Assembly: GCA_947455205.1 (NCBI GenBank) | Contig: CANGNF010000001.1 | Coordinates: forward strand, 1-64,000 | DNA from: Acetobacteraceae bacterium | Lineage (GTDB): Bacteria; Pseudomonadota; Alphaproteobacteria; Acetobacterales; Acetobacteraceae | DNA length: 64,000 nucleotides | Reading direction: 5' to 3' | Shown: piece after piece, positions 31,450 through 39,896 of the stretch | Position numbering within the stretch: position 1 is the first letter of the stretch | How the letters are laid out: every line of letters begins with the position of its first letter | Made by a program: the position numbers and the translations under genes | The notes under the pieces: generated by a model | Told to the model about the DNA's origin: nothing | Databases searched by the model: none | The model's input: the letters and a program-made list of their open reading frames with translations, nothing else

Positions 31450-31470
31450 CCCGCAGGGGTTTTCTGCGGG
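31450..31470 (-). promoter_or_regulatory. Hairpin in the dctP leader overlapping the ribosome-binding site
   Basis: On the minus strand CCCGCAG-aaaaccc-CTGCGGG forms a 7-bp perfect stem; the 3' arm continues directly into GGGAG, eight bases before the dctP ATG. Folding would partly hide the ribosome site. This may be chance or a translational switch. Confidence 0.4.
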
Positions 31471-31532
31471 AACGGGTGCGACGATGCGGGGGCAAAAGCA
31501 AGGGGTAAAGCGCGCCAGGGGCAGGCCAATGG

Positions 31533-32897
31533 TCAGCTCAGCTCCAGCACCGCGATGTGGCCCTCGGCCGCCGGCCAGCAACGGCCGACCAGGCGCTGCT
31601 GGTTGAACAGCCCGGCGATGGAGGTGTTCAGCCGCTGCGGGCCGAGCCGCGCCGTGACCGTGGCGCTGGCCGGCACCCCGCGCGGCACCTGGCTGGCATC
31701 CGGCTCCCGCCCATCCAGCAGCACCACGTCGCGCGGCAGGCCGAAATAGGCGCGGGGCCGAGTGAACTGCACCACGGCGCCGGCGGCGCGGTCCTCGGCC
31801 GAAAGCGGCCGGGCCGGGCGCAGGTGCACCAGGTTGGAGGAGCGCGGGAAGGGCTGGCGGTAGAAATGCGTGGTCGGGTAGTCCTGGGCGCTGACCACGA
31901 TCTCCAGGTGCCAGTCCGGCCCGACCGTCACCGGGCCCCAGACGCCGTCGCCGCGCGTCACCCGCTTCAGGATCGGTGGGCCCATCCGCAGCCCGGCGGC
32001 GTCCACCCGATGCACCTCCACCGTGGCGCCGGCCAGCGGCTTGTTGGTCTGCACCCCGCCCGGCGTGCCGGTGACGCGGCCGTTCAGCACGGGCCGGCCC
32101 TCGGGCATGATGTCGAGGCGCGATGGCTCCGTGCCGGTGATGAAGCGGTACATCTCGCGGAAGGCGCGCGGGCTGTAGGCGGTCTCCCGGTGGTCCACGC
32201 CGGGCAGCACCAGGTTGGTGGCGCCGCGCAGTTCCGGCCCGGCGGCGTCCACCCCGGTGGGGGTGCCGGCGCGGCCGATGTAGCGGCCATCCGGCTGGGC
32301 ATACAGGTCGTTCATGTCGCTGCGGAGCGTCAGGAAGGCGGTGCCATCCACCACGTCGGTGGTGCCGCCGTTCAGCTTGCGGAGGAAGGCGGAGCGGGCG
32401 TTGAACTCGCTGTTCGGGCGCCAATCCGCGCTGTCCCACACGCCATGGTTCGGCGTGCCGCTCAGCACGGCGTGGGAGACCTCGGCGCCGCCGTTGTCGT
32501 GCAGCACGTGGTTGCGGATGGGGTAGCCGCCGCGGCTGTTGCCGACCAGCGCCACCCGCGCGGCCCCGGTGCGGCGGCGCAGCGCGGCGATGGCACGGGC
32601 CGTCGCGGCCAGGAACTCGGCGGAGGAGGAGCGGTTGGGCTGGGCTACGCCGTCGTCGTCGCGCGCCAGCGGGTTCTCCAGCTCCAGCGCGGCCATGCTT
32701 TCCCGCGGGAAGCCGTTGCTCTCGAACCGCCAGAGCGTGGTGGTCCACAGCGCGCCGTGGTCGCCATTGCCGTGGATGAACAGGATGGGCGGCGGCGCGG
32801 CGGGGGCCGGCTGGGCCTGGGCCGGGCGGATCAGCGGAGACAACAGGGGAAGCGCCAGCGGGGCGGCGGCGGCGCGCAACAGGGAACGACGGTTCAT
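31533..32897 (-). CDS. Secreted alpha/beta-hydrolase (lipase/depolymerase-like)
   Basis: A 454-residue exported hydrolase. The N-terminus MNRRSLLRAAAAPLALPLL is a twin-arginine-like signal peptide. The alpha/beta-hydrolase domain (residues about 38-270) has the oxyanion motif LFIHGNGDHGA and the nucleophile elbow GNSRGG, with the catalytic His probably in LPGVDHRETAYS. Residues about 275-454 form a beta-rich C-terminal region of unknown role, perhaps substrate binding (GATVEVHRVD). Esters or a polyester are likely targets. The ATG at 32897 follows the weak GCGGAGG. It is 93 bp upstream of dctP on the same strand and may supply that transporter with a released acid. Confidence 0.7.
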   Translation of the reverse strand: MNRRSLLRAAAAPLALPLLSPLIRPAQAQPAPAAPPPILFIHGNGDHGALWTTTLWRFESNGFPRESMAALELENPLARDDDGVAQPNRSSSAEFLAATARAIAALRRRTGAARVALVGNSRGGYPIRNHVLHDNGGAEVSHAVLSGTPNHGVWDSADWRPNSEFNARSAFLRKLNGGTTDVVDGTAFLTLRSDMNDLYAQPDGRYIGRAGTPTGVDAAGPELRGATNLVLPGVDHRETAYSPRAFREMYRFITGTEPSRLDIMPEGRPVLNGRVTGTPGGVQTNKPLAGATVEVHRVDAAGLRMGPPILKRVTRGDGVWGPVTVGPDWHLEIVVSAQDYPTTHFYRQPFPRSSNLVHLRPARPLSAEDRAAGAVVQFTRPRAYFGLPRDVVLLDGREPDASQVPRGVPASATVTARLGPQRLNTSIAGLFNQQRLVGRCWPAAEGHIAVLELS

Positions 32898-32992
32898 GGC
32901 CTGGTGTCCTCCGCGGTGGTGCCCGTTGTGGCAAGCTTTACCGGGTTTCGCCGGGAAGGCGAGGGGCGCCGGCCTGGGTTGCCCCGGCGTGG

Positions 32993-33046
32993 CGGCATTG
33001 CTGTCCCGCAGCCGTGTGGGGCCGCCGGCACGCACCGGCATTGCTG
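32993..33046. repeat. Pair of 11-bp direct repeats in a divergent control region
   Basis: CGGCATTGCTG occurs at 32993-33003 and 33036-33046, 43 bp apart (about four helical turns), in the 178-bp gap between the secreted hydrolase and the MFS gene. Possible regulator sites; the rest of the gap holds nothing I can name. Confidence 0.35.
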
Positions 33047-33075
33047 CGGCGCAGCGCAAGCTGCTAGCCAGGGGG

Positions 33076-34245
33076 ATGCCCGTGATCTCCTGGTACCTGG
33101 TCGTCGTGCTGGCCGCGCTGACCGCCATCGGCCCGATCTCCACCGACATCTACCTGCCCAGCTTCCCGGCGCTGGCGGCCGAGTTCGCCACCGGCCCGGC
33201 GGCGGTGCAGCGCACGCTGGCGGCCAGCTTCATCGGCATGGCGCTGGGCCAGGCGGTGTACGGCCCGGTATCGGACCGCTTTGGCCGGCGGCTGCCCATG
33301 CTGGTGGGCATGGCGATCTTCACCCTGGCCTCGGTGGGCTGCGCGCTGGCGCCGGGCATCCTTTCCCTGACCGGGCTGCGCCTGGTGCAGGCGCTGGGCG
33401 GCTGCGCCGGCGTGGTGGTGGCGCGCGCCATGGTGCGCGACCTGGCCGAGGGCGCCGCCATGGTGCGGCTGATGGCCCGGCTGATGCTGGTCTTCGCGCT
33501 GGCGCCGATCCTCGGCCCCAGCATCGGCGGCTGGCTGCTTTCCGCCATGGGCTGGCGCGCGGTGTTCTGGCTGCTGGCGCTGTACGGCGCGGCGGCGATG
33601 GCGGCGGTGTGGCTGCTGCCGGAAAGCCTGCCGCCGGAGCGGCGCCAGCGCGGCGGCGCGGCCAGCGTGCTGCGGACCTATGGCCGGCTGCTGCGGGACC
33701 GGCGGTTCATGGCCTATGCGCTGGGCGGCACGCTCGGCATGGGTGGCATGTTCGCCTACATCGCCGGCTCGCCCTTCGTGTTCATGCACCTGCACGGGAT
33801 TTCGCCGCAGGGCTACGGGCTGTACTTCGGCGCCAATGCGCTGGGCATCATGGCCGTGGCGCAATGGGTCGGGCGGCTGGCGGCGCGGGTGCCGCCGGCG
33901 CGGATATTGGCGTGGGGGCAGGGCGCTTCCGTGGCGGCGGCGCTGGTGCTGGTGCTGGTGGCGGCCACCGGCTGGGGCGGCTTCCCGGCGCTGGTGGCCA
34001 CGCTGTGGTGCTACATCGCCAGCCTGGGCGGGATCATGCCGGTCTCCACCGCCCTGGCCATGTCGGCGCAGGGCAAGGTGGCGGGCAGCGCCTCGGCGGT
34101 CATCGGCGTGCTGCAATTCGGCATCGGCGCCGGGGCGGGGCTGTTGGTTTCCCTGCTGGGGGAAGGCACCGCCCTGCCGATGGCGCTGGCCATGGCGCTG
34201 TGCGGCGGGGCCGGGCTGGTGCTGCGGGTGGTGCTGGCGCGGTAG
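33076..34245 (+). CDS. MFS multidrug exporter, Bcr/CflA family
   Basis: A 389-residue transporter with 12 predicted membrane segments. The Bcr/CflA signature is clear: PISTDIYLPSFPALAAEF in the first helix and loop, GPVSDRFGRR between helices 2 and 3 (MFS motif A), and RAMVRDLAEGA (motif B region). It exports drugs or metabolites in exchange for protons. The ATG at 33076 follows GGGGG; the longer frame upstream would run through the divergent gene's leader. It ends four bases before the convergent beta-helix protein gene. Confidence 0.88.
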   Translation: MPVISWYLVVVLAALTAIGPISTDIYLPSFPALAAEFATGPAAVQRTLAASFIGMALGQAVYGPVSDRFGRRLPMLVGMAIFTLASVGCALAPGILSLTGLRLVQALGGCAGVVVARAMVRDLAEGAAMVRLMARLMLVFALAPILGPSIGGWLLSAMGWRAVFWLLALYGAAAMAAVWLLPESLPPERRQRGGAASVLRTYGRLLRDRRFMAYALGGTLGMGGMFAYIAGSPFVFMHLHGISPQGYGLYFGANALGIMAVAQWVGRLAARVPPARILAWGQGASVAAALVLVLVAATGWGGFPALVATLWCYIASLGGIMPVSTALAMSAQGKVAGSASAVIGVLQFGIGAGAGLLVSLLGEGTALPMALAMALCGGAGLVLRVVLAR

Positions 34246-34249
34246 GGGC

Positions 34250-35128
34250 TCAGCCGGGCAGGGGCAGCAGCTCGTGCCGCCAGGTGACGCCGGACCGCAC
34301 CACCTTGGCGGGGGCGCCGGCCGCCACGCTGTTGCCCGCGATGCTGCCGCTGACCACCGAGCAGGCGCCGATGATCGACCCGGCCTGGATGTGCGCGCCC
34401 TTCAGGATCATGGCGCGGACGCCGACCCAGACCCGGTCCTCGATGGCGACGCTGGCGGCGGGGTTGATGCGCTGGCCGGTCGCGGCGTCCACGATGGAGT
34501 GCATGTCGCTGATCGAGACATCGATCTCGCTGGCGAAGAGGCAGCCGGTGCCGATGGCGATCTCGCCGGGTTCATGCAGCAGCAGGCGCAGCGTGCCGCC
34601 GATGCCGGTCCCGGCGCCGATGGTCACCCTGCCCTGGGTGGCGGCGTGGACGAAGAGGTCGCCGAGGCCGCAGGCCTGGCCAATCTCCACGGCGCAGGCG
34701 GTGCCCAGCTCAAGGTGCAGGTCGCCGGCCTGGCAGCCGGGGCCGATGGCGATGCGGCTGTCCGGGCCGTGGATGAGCAGCCCTCGCCCGGCCGGGCGCG
34801 GCCCCGCCGCGTGGGTGAAGTTGGCGCCGACCTCCACGGTGGCGCGGTCCTTGGCGCGGACCAGCAGGTCGCCGAGATGCCCGCCCTCGCCGATGCTGAC
34901 GGCGCAGGCGGAGCCGACCTCGATGCGGAGGCCGGTTGCCCGGCAGCCGGCACCGATCTCGATGCGGTTGCCGTCGCCGGTGATGATGATCTCGCCCTGA
35001 AGGTCGCCGGGCGCGACGAGGACGGTGTTGCCCTGGCCCTGGTCGCGGATGGTCAGCCGGCTGCGGCGCGGCGGGGTACCGGCCAGTCGCCTGGCGAAAT
35101 GGCGCAGGGCATCAAGGGCTTTCGTCAT
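34250..35128 (-). CDS. Left-handed beta-helix (hexapeptide) acyltransferase-like protein with internal duplication
   Basis: A 292-residue protein rich in the I-x-I-G-x-G pattern of hexapeptide transferases. Two 52-residue segments (about 51-102 and 121-172) are similar to each other, for example GNRIEIGAGC versus DSRIAIGPGC and SACAVSIGE versus TACAVEIGQ. The C-terminal third (DVSISDMHSI, WVGVRAMILKGAHI, VAAGAPAKVV) is the classical O-acetyltransferase region with its catalytic His in SDMHSI. It probably acetylates a sugar of a surface polysaccharide. It may be the last gene of the minus-strand run from the acyl-CoA ligase (53-bp gap), or independent. Confidence 0.7.
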   Translation of the reverse strand: MTKALDALRHFARRLAGTPPRRSRLTIRDQGQGNTVLVAPGDLQGEIIITGDGNRIEIGAGCRATGLRIEVGSACAVSIGEGGHLGDLLVRAKDRATVEVGANFTHAAGPRPAGRGLLIHGPDSRIAIGPGCQAGDLHLELGTACAVEIGQACGLGDLFVHAATQGRVTIGAGTGIGGTLRLLLHEPGEIAIGTGCLFASEIDVSISDMHSIVDAATGQRINPAASVAIEDRVWVGVRAMILKGAHIQAGSIIGACSVVSGSIAGNSVAAGAPAKVVRSGVTWRHELLPLPG

Positions 35129-35181
35129 GCCCCAGGGGTATCAAGGCAATACCCGCGGGTCCAGCCGGCCGGCGGGTGGCG

Positions 35182-36807
35182 CTACTTCGGCACCTGGCCG
35201 CGCAGCACGTGCTTCTGGATCTTGCCGGTGCTGGTGCGCGGCAGTTCCGTGAACACCACCAGCTTGGGGCACTTGAAGCCGGCCAGGTGCTGGCGGCAAT
35301 GGGCGATCAGCTCGGCCTCCGTCGCGGCCATGCCGGCGCGGAGTTCGATGAAGGCGCAGGGCACCTCGCCCCACTTGTCGTCCTGCTTGGCCACCACGGC
35401 GGCCAGCGCCACGGCGGGGTGCTTGTAGAGGGTGTCCTCCACCTCGATGCTGCTGATGTTCTCGCCGCCGGAGATGATGATGTCCTTGCTGCGGTCGCGC
35501 AGCTGGATGTAGCCGTCGGGGTACTTCACCGCCAGATCGCCGGTGTGGAACCAGCCACCGGCAAAGGCCTTCTTCGTCGCCTCGGGGTCCTTCAGGTAGC
35601 CCTTCATCACCACGTTGCCGCGCATCATTACCTCGCCCATGGTGGAGCCATCGGCCGGTACCGGGGCCATGGTCTCGGCGTCCATCACGTCCAGGCCTTC
35701 AAGTGCCAGGTAGCGCACGCCCTGGCGGGCCATCAGCCGGGCCTGGTCGGGGGCGGGCAGGGCGTTCCAGGCGGCGTTCCATTCGTTGACCACGGCGGGG
35801 CCATAGACCTCGGTCAGGCCGTACACATGCAGCACGTTGAAGCCGGCCGCGCCCATGGCCGCCAGCACGGCTTCCGGCGGCGGCGCGCCGGCGACGACGA
35901 ACTGCACCTGGCGGGCCAGCGCCGGGCGCTGCGCGGCGGGCGTCTCCAGCAGCGTCGCCATGACAACGGGGGCGCCGCACATGTGGGAAACGCCGTGCTC
36001 GGCCATCAACTGCCACATCAGGGCGCCGCGCACGGCGCGCAGGCACACATGGGTGCCGACCACGGCGCAGACGGTCCAGGGGAAGCACCAGCCGTTGCAG
36101 TGGAACATCGGCAGCGTCCACAGGTACACCGGGTGCCGGGCCATGCTGGCCGAGAGCACGTTGCCGGTGGCCAGCAGGCAGGCGCCGCGATGGTGATAGA
36201 CCACGCCCTTCGGCCGCCCGGTGGTGCCGCTGGTGTAGTTCAGCGTGATCGCATCCCATTCATCCGCCGGCATCGGCCACGCAAAGCCGGCGTCACCCTC
36301 GGCGATGAAGGCCTCGTAGGGCTGGCCGCGGAGCGTATTGGCGCGGGCGGAATCGGGTGCCTCGGGGTCGTCCACCTCGATGATGATGGGCTTGGCCTTG
36401 GCCTGCAGCAGCGCCAGGCGCAGCAGCGGGATCAGCTCCTTGTCCACGATGATGGCCTTCGCCTCGCCGTGGTCCAGGATGTAGGCGATGGTGTCGGCGT
36501 CCAGCCGGGTGTTCAGCGCGTTCAGCACGGCGCCGGACATCGGCACGCCGTAATGCGCCTCCACCATCTCCGGGATGTTGGGCAGCAGGGCGGCCACCGT
36601 GTCGCCCCGGCCGATGCCGCGTTGCGTCAGCGCGCTGGCCAGTTGCACGGCGCGGTCGCGCAGCGCGCGGTAGGGCCGGCGCAACGCGCCATGCACCACG
36701 GCGATGTGGTCCGGAAAGGTCTGCGCCGCGCGTTCCAGGAACAGCAGCGGGGTCAGCGGCTGGTGGTTGGCGGGCAGCTGTTCCAGGCCCAGGGCGTACA
36801 TCGACAT
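35182..36807 (-). CDS. Acyl-CoA synthetase (AMP-forming), medium/long-chain fatty-acid-type
   Basis: A 541-residue ANL-superfamily enzyme that joins a carboxylic acid to CoA through an acyl-AMP. The P-loop-like motif is YTSGTTGRPKG, the A5 motif YGLTEVYGP, the A7 motif WFHTGDLAVKYPDGYIQL, A8 RSKDIIISGGENIS, and the A10 lysine in STGKIQK. The sequence MFHCNGWCFPW is shared with the fatty-acyl and DMSP-acid ligase group. ATG at 36807 overlaps the crotonase stop as TGATG, tying the two genes; an in-frame ATG at 36822 is also possible. It should activate the acid that the coupled crotonase-fold protein then handles. Confidence 0.85.
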   Translation of the reverse strand: MSMYALGLEQLPANHQPLTPLLFLERAAQTFPDHIAVVHGALRRPYRALRDRAVQLASALTQRGIGRGDTVAALLPNIPEMVEAHYGVPMSGAVLNALNTRLDADTIAYILDHGEAKAIIVDKELIPLLRLALLQAKAKPIIIEVDDPEAPDSARANTLRGQPYEAFIAEGDAGFAWPMPADEWDAITLNYTSGTTGRPKGVVYHHRGACLLATGNVLSASMARHPVYLWTLPMFHCNGWCFPWTVCAVVGTHVCLRAVRGALMWQLMAEHGVSHMCGAPVVMATLLETPAAQRPALARQVQFVVAGAPPPEAVLAAMGAAGFNVLHVYGLTEVYGPAVVNEWNAAWNALPAPDQARLMARQGVRYLALEGLDVMDAETMAPVPADGSTMGEVMMRGNVVMKGYLKDPEATKKAFAGGWFHTGDLAVKYPDGYIQLRDRSKDIIISGGENISSIEVEDTLYKHPAVALAAVVAKQDDKWGEVPCAFIELRAGMAATEAELIAHCRQHLAGFKCPKLVVFTELPRTSTGKIQKHVLRGQVPK

Positions 36808-37622
36808 CAGCGGTGCTTCCATTGCGGCTGGCGCTTGGCCACGAAGGCACCGATGCCCTCGGCGGCGTCCTCGGCCAGCAGGTTCTCGACCATCACCTCG
36901 CCGGCCAGGGCGTAGGCTTCCGGCAGCGGCAGCCCGGCCTGGCGGTGGAAGGTGCGCTTGCCCATCCGCACCGCCAACCCGCTGCGCCCGGCGATCTGCC
37001 GCGCCAGGGCCAGGGTGGCCTCCGCCAGTTCGGCGTCCGGCACCACGCGGTTGATCAGGTGCATGGCCAGGGCGGCCTCGGCGCCGACCATCTGGCCGGT
37101 CAGCAGCATTTCCATCGCGGCCTTGCGCGGCACGGCCCGGGAAAGCGCGACGCCGGGCGTGGAGCAGAACAGCCCGATATCCACCCCCGGCGTGCAGAAC
37201 CGGGCGGAGGCCGCGGCCACGGCCAGGTCCGCGGTGGCCACCAGCTGGCAGCCGGCGGCGGTGGCCACGCCCTGCACGCTGGCGATGACCGGCTGCGGCA
37301 GGGCGGTGATGGACTGCATCAGCCGGCCGCAGGCAGCCATGGTGCGGGTGAACTGCTCGCGCCCGGCATCGGCCCCGGCGCGGGCGGCGGTGATTTCCTT
37401 CAGGTCGTGCCCGGCGCAGAACACCGGGCCTGCGGCGGCCAGCACCACGCAGCGCACGCCGTCATCCACCGCCAGCGCGTCCAGCTGCGCCTGCAGCGCC
37501 GCCATCATGGCCAGGGAGAGGCTGTTGCGCTGGGCCGGGCGGTTCAGCGTCAGCACCGCGACGGCATCGGCATCGGCGCGCAGCACGTAGGGCGCTGGTT
37601 CAGACTGCGGTGCGGCTGACAT
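36807..37622 (-). CDS. Crotonase-superfamily protein resembling ECHDC3, lacking both catalytic glutamates
   Basis: A 271-residue crotonase-fold protein. The CoA-binding and oxyanion parts are intact (FCAGHDLKE; ATAAGCQLVA), but the two glutamates of enoyl-CoA hydratase are replaced: Q126 in AAGCQL and G146 in CTPGVDIGL. The run GLFCSTPGVALSRAVPRK strongly resembles the ECHDC3 group, whose reaction is not established. It is therefore probably not a hydratase, although automatic annotation will call it one. It may be a hydrolase, isomerase or decarboxylase for a CoA ester. Coupled by TGATG to the acyl-CoA ligase; a Bug gene lies 109 bp upstream. Confidence 0.8.
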   Translation of the reverse strand: MSAAPQSEPAPYVLRADADAVAVLTLNRPAQRNSLSLAMMAALQAQLDALAVDDGVRCVVLAAAGPVFCAGHDLKEITAARAGADAGREQFTRTMAACGRLMQSITALPQPVIASVQGVATAAGCQLVATADLAVAAASARFCTPGVDIGLFCSTPGVALSRAVPRKAAMEMLLTGQMVGAEAALAMHLINRVVPDAELAEATLALARQIAGRSGLAVRMGKRTFHRQAGLPLPEAYALAGEVMVENLLAEDAAEGIGAFVAKRQPQWKHR

Positions 37623-37731
37623 CGGCGGCGCCTCCTCGTTGCCCAGGGAGGTAGCGCGGCGGGGGGCGGGGCGCCAGGGGGCGGTGGCTGTGCGGCCGCT
37701 GTAAAGCCGCGCAAAGCCCGGCCGCCGCGGG

Positions 37732-38682
37732 CTATTCCGCGGTGATCCCGGCCTCGCGGATCAGCGCGCCCCAGCGGGCATCCTCGGCGGCGATGCGGGC
37801 GGCCAGCGGGCCGCGCGGGGTGCTGACCACCTCGGCGCCCAGCCCGGCGAAGCGGTCCCGCAGCGCCGGGTCGGCGGCGGCGGCGGCGACGAAGGCCTCC
37901 AGCGCGGCGGCCACGGCTTCCGGCAAGCCGGCCGGGCCGCCGACCGCAAGCCAGGACAGCGCCTCGAACCCCGGCAGCGTCTCCGCCACCGCCGGCAGCT
38001 CCGGCGCCAGGGGGGAGCGGGCGGCACCGGTCACGGCCAGGGCGCGCAACTTGCCGTCCCGCGCCAAAAGCAGCGCGGAAGGGGCGGCGTCGAGCATCAG
38101 CGGCACGCGGCCGGCCATCACGTCGCGCAGCGCGTCGGGGCTGCCGCGGTAATGCACTACCTCGCAGGCCAGGCCCCAGCGGCGCAGCAGCGCCACCGTG
38201 GCCAGATGCGGCACCACGCCGGCGCCGGGCGTGGCGCAGAGTGGCGGTTGCAACTGCGCAGCGACCCAGGCGCGCAACCCCGCCAGGTCGGTAACGGGCA
38301 GGGCGGGGTTGACCAGCACCAGCGCCGGGTAGCGGGCGAACTCCGCCACCGGCGCCAGGTCGCGCGCGGGGTCGAAGCCCAGCTGGGCGTAGAGGTGCCG
38401 ATTGATGGAGAGCGTGGCGGCGAACAGGGTGCCGATGGTGCTGCCATCGGCCGGCGCGCGGGCCAGCGCGGAGGCCGCCAGGTTGCCGGCGGCGCCGGGG
38501 CGGTTCTCCACCACCACGGGTTGGCCTGCTTCAGCCTGGAGGCGCTGGGCAAGCAGGCGGGTCAGCAGGTCTGGTGAGGCGCCGGGCGGGAAGCCCACCA
38601 GCCAGCGCACCGGGTGTTCCGGCCAGGCGGCGCCGGCGGGCGTGGTGGCCAGCAGCAGCGCCGCCAGCAGCCAGCGGATCAT
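37732..38682 (-). CDS. Bug/TctC-family periplasmic solute-binding protein
   Basis: A 316-residue Bug receptor with a classical signal peptide (MIRWLLAALLLATTPAGA). Motifs are GFPPGASPDLL, VVVENRPGAAGN, APADGSTIGT and VHYRGSPDAL, where VHYRG replaces VPYRG. Two cysteines (PPLCATPGAG and GLACEVVHY) are close enough to form a disulphide, unusual among the eleven copies. It begins nine bases after the ATP-grasp stop, so the two are co-transcribed, and the crotonase/ligase pair follows. The bound acid may be what those enzymes activate. Confidence 0.85.
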   Translation of the reverse strand: MIRWLLAALLLATTPAGAAWPEHPVRWLVGFPPGASPDLLTRLLAQRLQAEAGQPVVVENRPGAAGNLAASALARAPADGSTIGTLFAATLSINRHLYAQLGFDPARDLAPVAEFARYPALVLVNPALPVTDLAGLRAWVAAQLQPPLCATPGAGVVPHLATVALLRRWGLACEVVHYRGSPDALRDVMAGRVPLMLDAAPSALLLARDGKLRALAVTGAARSPLAPELPAVAETLPGFEALSWLAVGGPAGLPEAVAAALEAFVAAAAADPALRDRFAGLGAEVVSTPRGPLAARIAAEDARWGALIREAGITAE

Positions 38683-38691
38683 GGCCCCGGC

Positions 38692-39666
38692 TCAGGCGGC
38701 ATAGGCGTATTCGGCCGTGCCGGTCCAGGCGTTGCGGCGCAGCAACGCGGTCATGTGGCGGGCGATGGCGCCCATGCCGCTGACACCGGCGCGGGCCTCG
38801 GCTTCCGGGTTGTAGTTGGTGTTGGTGTTGACATCGTAGCACCAGGCCTGGCCGGCCGCGTCGGTGGCGAATTCAATGGCGCCGATGCCGATGTTGTTGG
38901 CGGCCAGGAAGGCTTCCCAGCGCGGGATGAGCGGATGGGTGAAGCCCTGGAGGACCTGGAACTTCGGCGCCGGCGCGACGGCCGGGCAGACCAGGTTGTC
39001 CAGCTGGCAGACATCGGCGGGGCAGAGCTCGAAGCCCTCCGACGTATCCACGCGCACGGCGTAGAGAAACTTGCCGCCGACGAACTCGGCGCGGGTGATG
39101 AAGGGCTCCGGCGCGCGGATGTAGCGCTGCACCAGCCAGATGCCGTCGCGCGGCTGGCTGTGCTCGTCGTTGCTGCCGGCGATCTGGGCCAGCGCTTCCT
39201 CCAGCGCGGGGGCCGAGAGCAACAGCCGCACGCCGAGGCCCTTGCCGGCGCGGTTGTGCTTCAGGATGACGGGGTAGCCCAGCTTTTCCGCGGCCTGCCG
39301 GATGTTGCCGGTGCCCACCACGGCGATGGTCGGCGGCGCCTGGATGTTGAAGGCGGCCAGCGCCTGGTACTGCGCGACCTTGCTGACTTCCAGCTGCAGG
39401 GCGCGGCGGCCGTTGACCACGGTGCGGCCATGGCGCTCCAGCCACTCGATCACGGCGGCCGCATATTCCGGCGCGTAGGTGTGGCCGCGGGTGTGCGAGG
39501 AGGCGCTCATGCGGTTGTAGAATACGCCCTGGGGCGGCGCGACCGTCAGGTCCAGCATGCCCTGGTCCAGGAACATTTCCGAATGGGGCGTGCCCAGCGC
39601 GGCCAGCTCGCGCTTCAGCGGCTCAATCCACGCGGAATTTTCGTGAATGATGAAGGCCTTGGACAT
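38692..39666 (-). CDS. ATP-grasp ligase, RimK-like
   Basis: A 324-residue ATP-grasp protein of the RimK/alpha-L-glutamate ligase type, which couples a carboxylate to an amine through an acyl phosphate. ATP-binding elements are visible: YPVILKHNRAGKGLGVRLL (lysine plus glycine-rich loop, residues about 132-150), WLVQRYI, and Mg ligands in GAIEFATDAAG and CYDVNTNTNYNP near residues 265-290. The N-terminal 100 residues form the pre-ATP-grasp domain with FYNRMSASSHTRG. The acceptor is unknown: a peptide, cofactor or amino acid. A possible palindromic control site lies about 130 bp upstream. It starts an operon-like run with the Bug gene. Confidence 0.75.
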   Translation of the reverse strand: MSKAFIIHENSAWIEPLKRELAALGTPHSEMFLDQGMLDLTVAPPQGVFYNRMSASSHTRGHTYAPEYAAAVIEWLERHGRTVVNGRRALQLEVSKVAQYQALAAFNIQAPPTIAVVGTGNIRQAAEKLGYPVILKHNRAGKGLGVRLLLSAPALEEALAQIAGSNDEHSQPRDGIWLVQRYIRAPEPFITRAEFVGGKFLYAVRVDTSEGFELCPADVCQLDNLVCPAVAPAPKFQVLQGFTHPLIPRWEAFLAANNIGIGAIEFATDAAGQAWCYDVNTNTNYNPEAEARAGVSGMGAIARHMTALLRRNAWTGTAEYAYAA

Positions 39667-39777
39667 CGGCGGAACTCCTCGCTCGGGCCGCGGCGGGAAG
39701 CGATTCCACGCGGCCGAGGGGGATAGTGCGATCCACGATGGGGGAATGCAAGCGGCAATTCACCGATGCTGGGTGGT

Positions 39778-39809
39778 ATTATGCATTTGGCGCTGTGGAA
39801 TGCATTCCA
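39778..39809 (-). promoter_or_regulatory. Palindromic site and putative -10 upstream of the ATP-grasp gene
   Basis: TGGAATGCATTCCA (39796-39809) is a perfect 14-bp palindrome. On the minus strand a good -10, CATAAT, lies at 39783-39778, so the palindrome covers the -35 position, as expected for an activator or repressor site. ATGCATT also occurs at 39781-39787. The rest of this 230-bp gap up to 39840 shows no gene. Confidence 0.45.
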
Positions 39810-39839
39810 TCCACGCGCCCGGTGGTGGGGCAGGGCGCC

Positions 39840-39880
39840 GGGCCGCCCATCCTGCCGTTGATCCGGCAGGCAGGCGGCCC
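39840..39880 (-). terminator. Long two-part hairpin after the DUF35 gene
   Basis: Outer stem GGGCCGCC/GGCGGCCC (8 bp) and inner stem CCTGCCG/CGGCAGG (7 bp) around loop ttgatc, with small internal bulges. It begins 16 bases past the DUF35 stop on the minus strand. It is a likely transcription end for the DUF35/thiolase-fold operon, although without U-tract. Confidence 0.6.
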
Positions 39881-39896
39881 GGCGTGTCAGGCCAGG

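Noticed and set aside
36807-37622. Assignment as enoyl-CoA hydratase
   Set aside because: Both catalytic glutamates are replaced, so the usual name would mislead.
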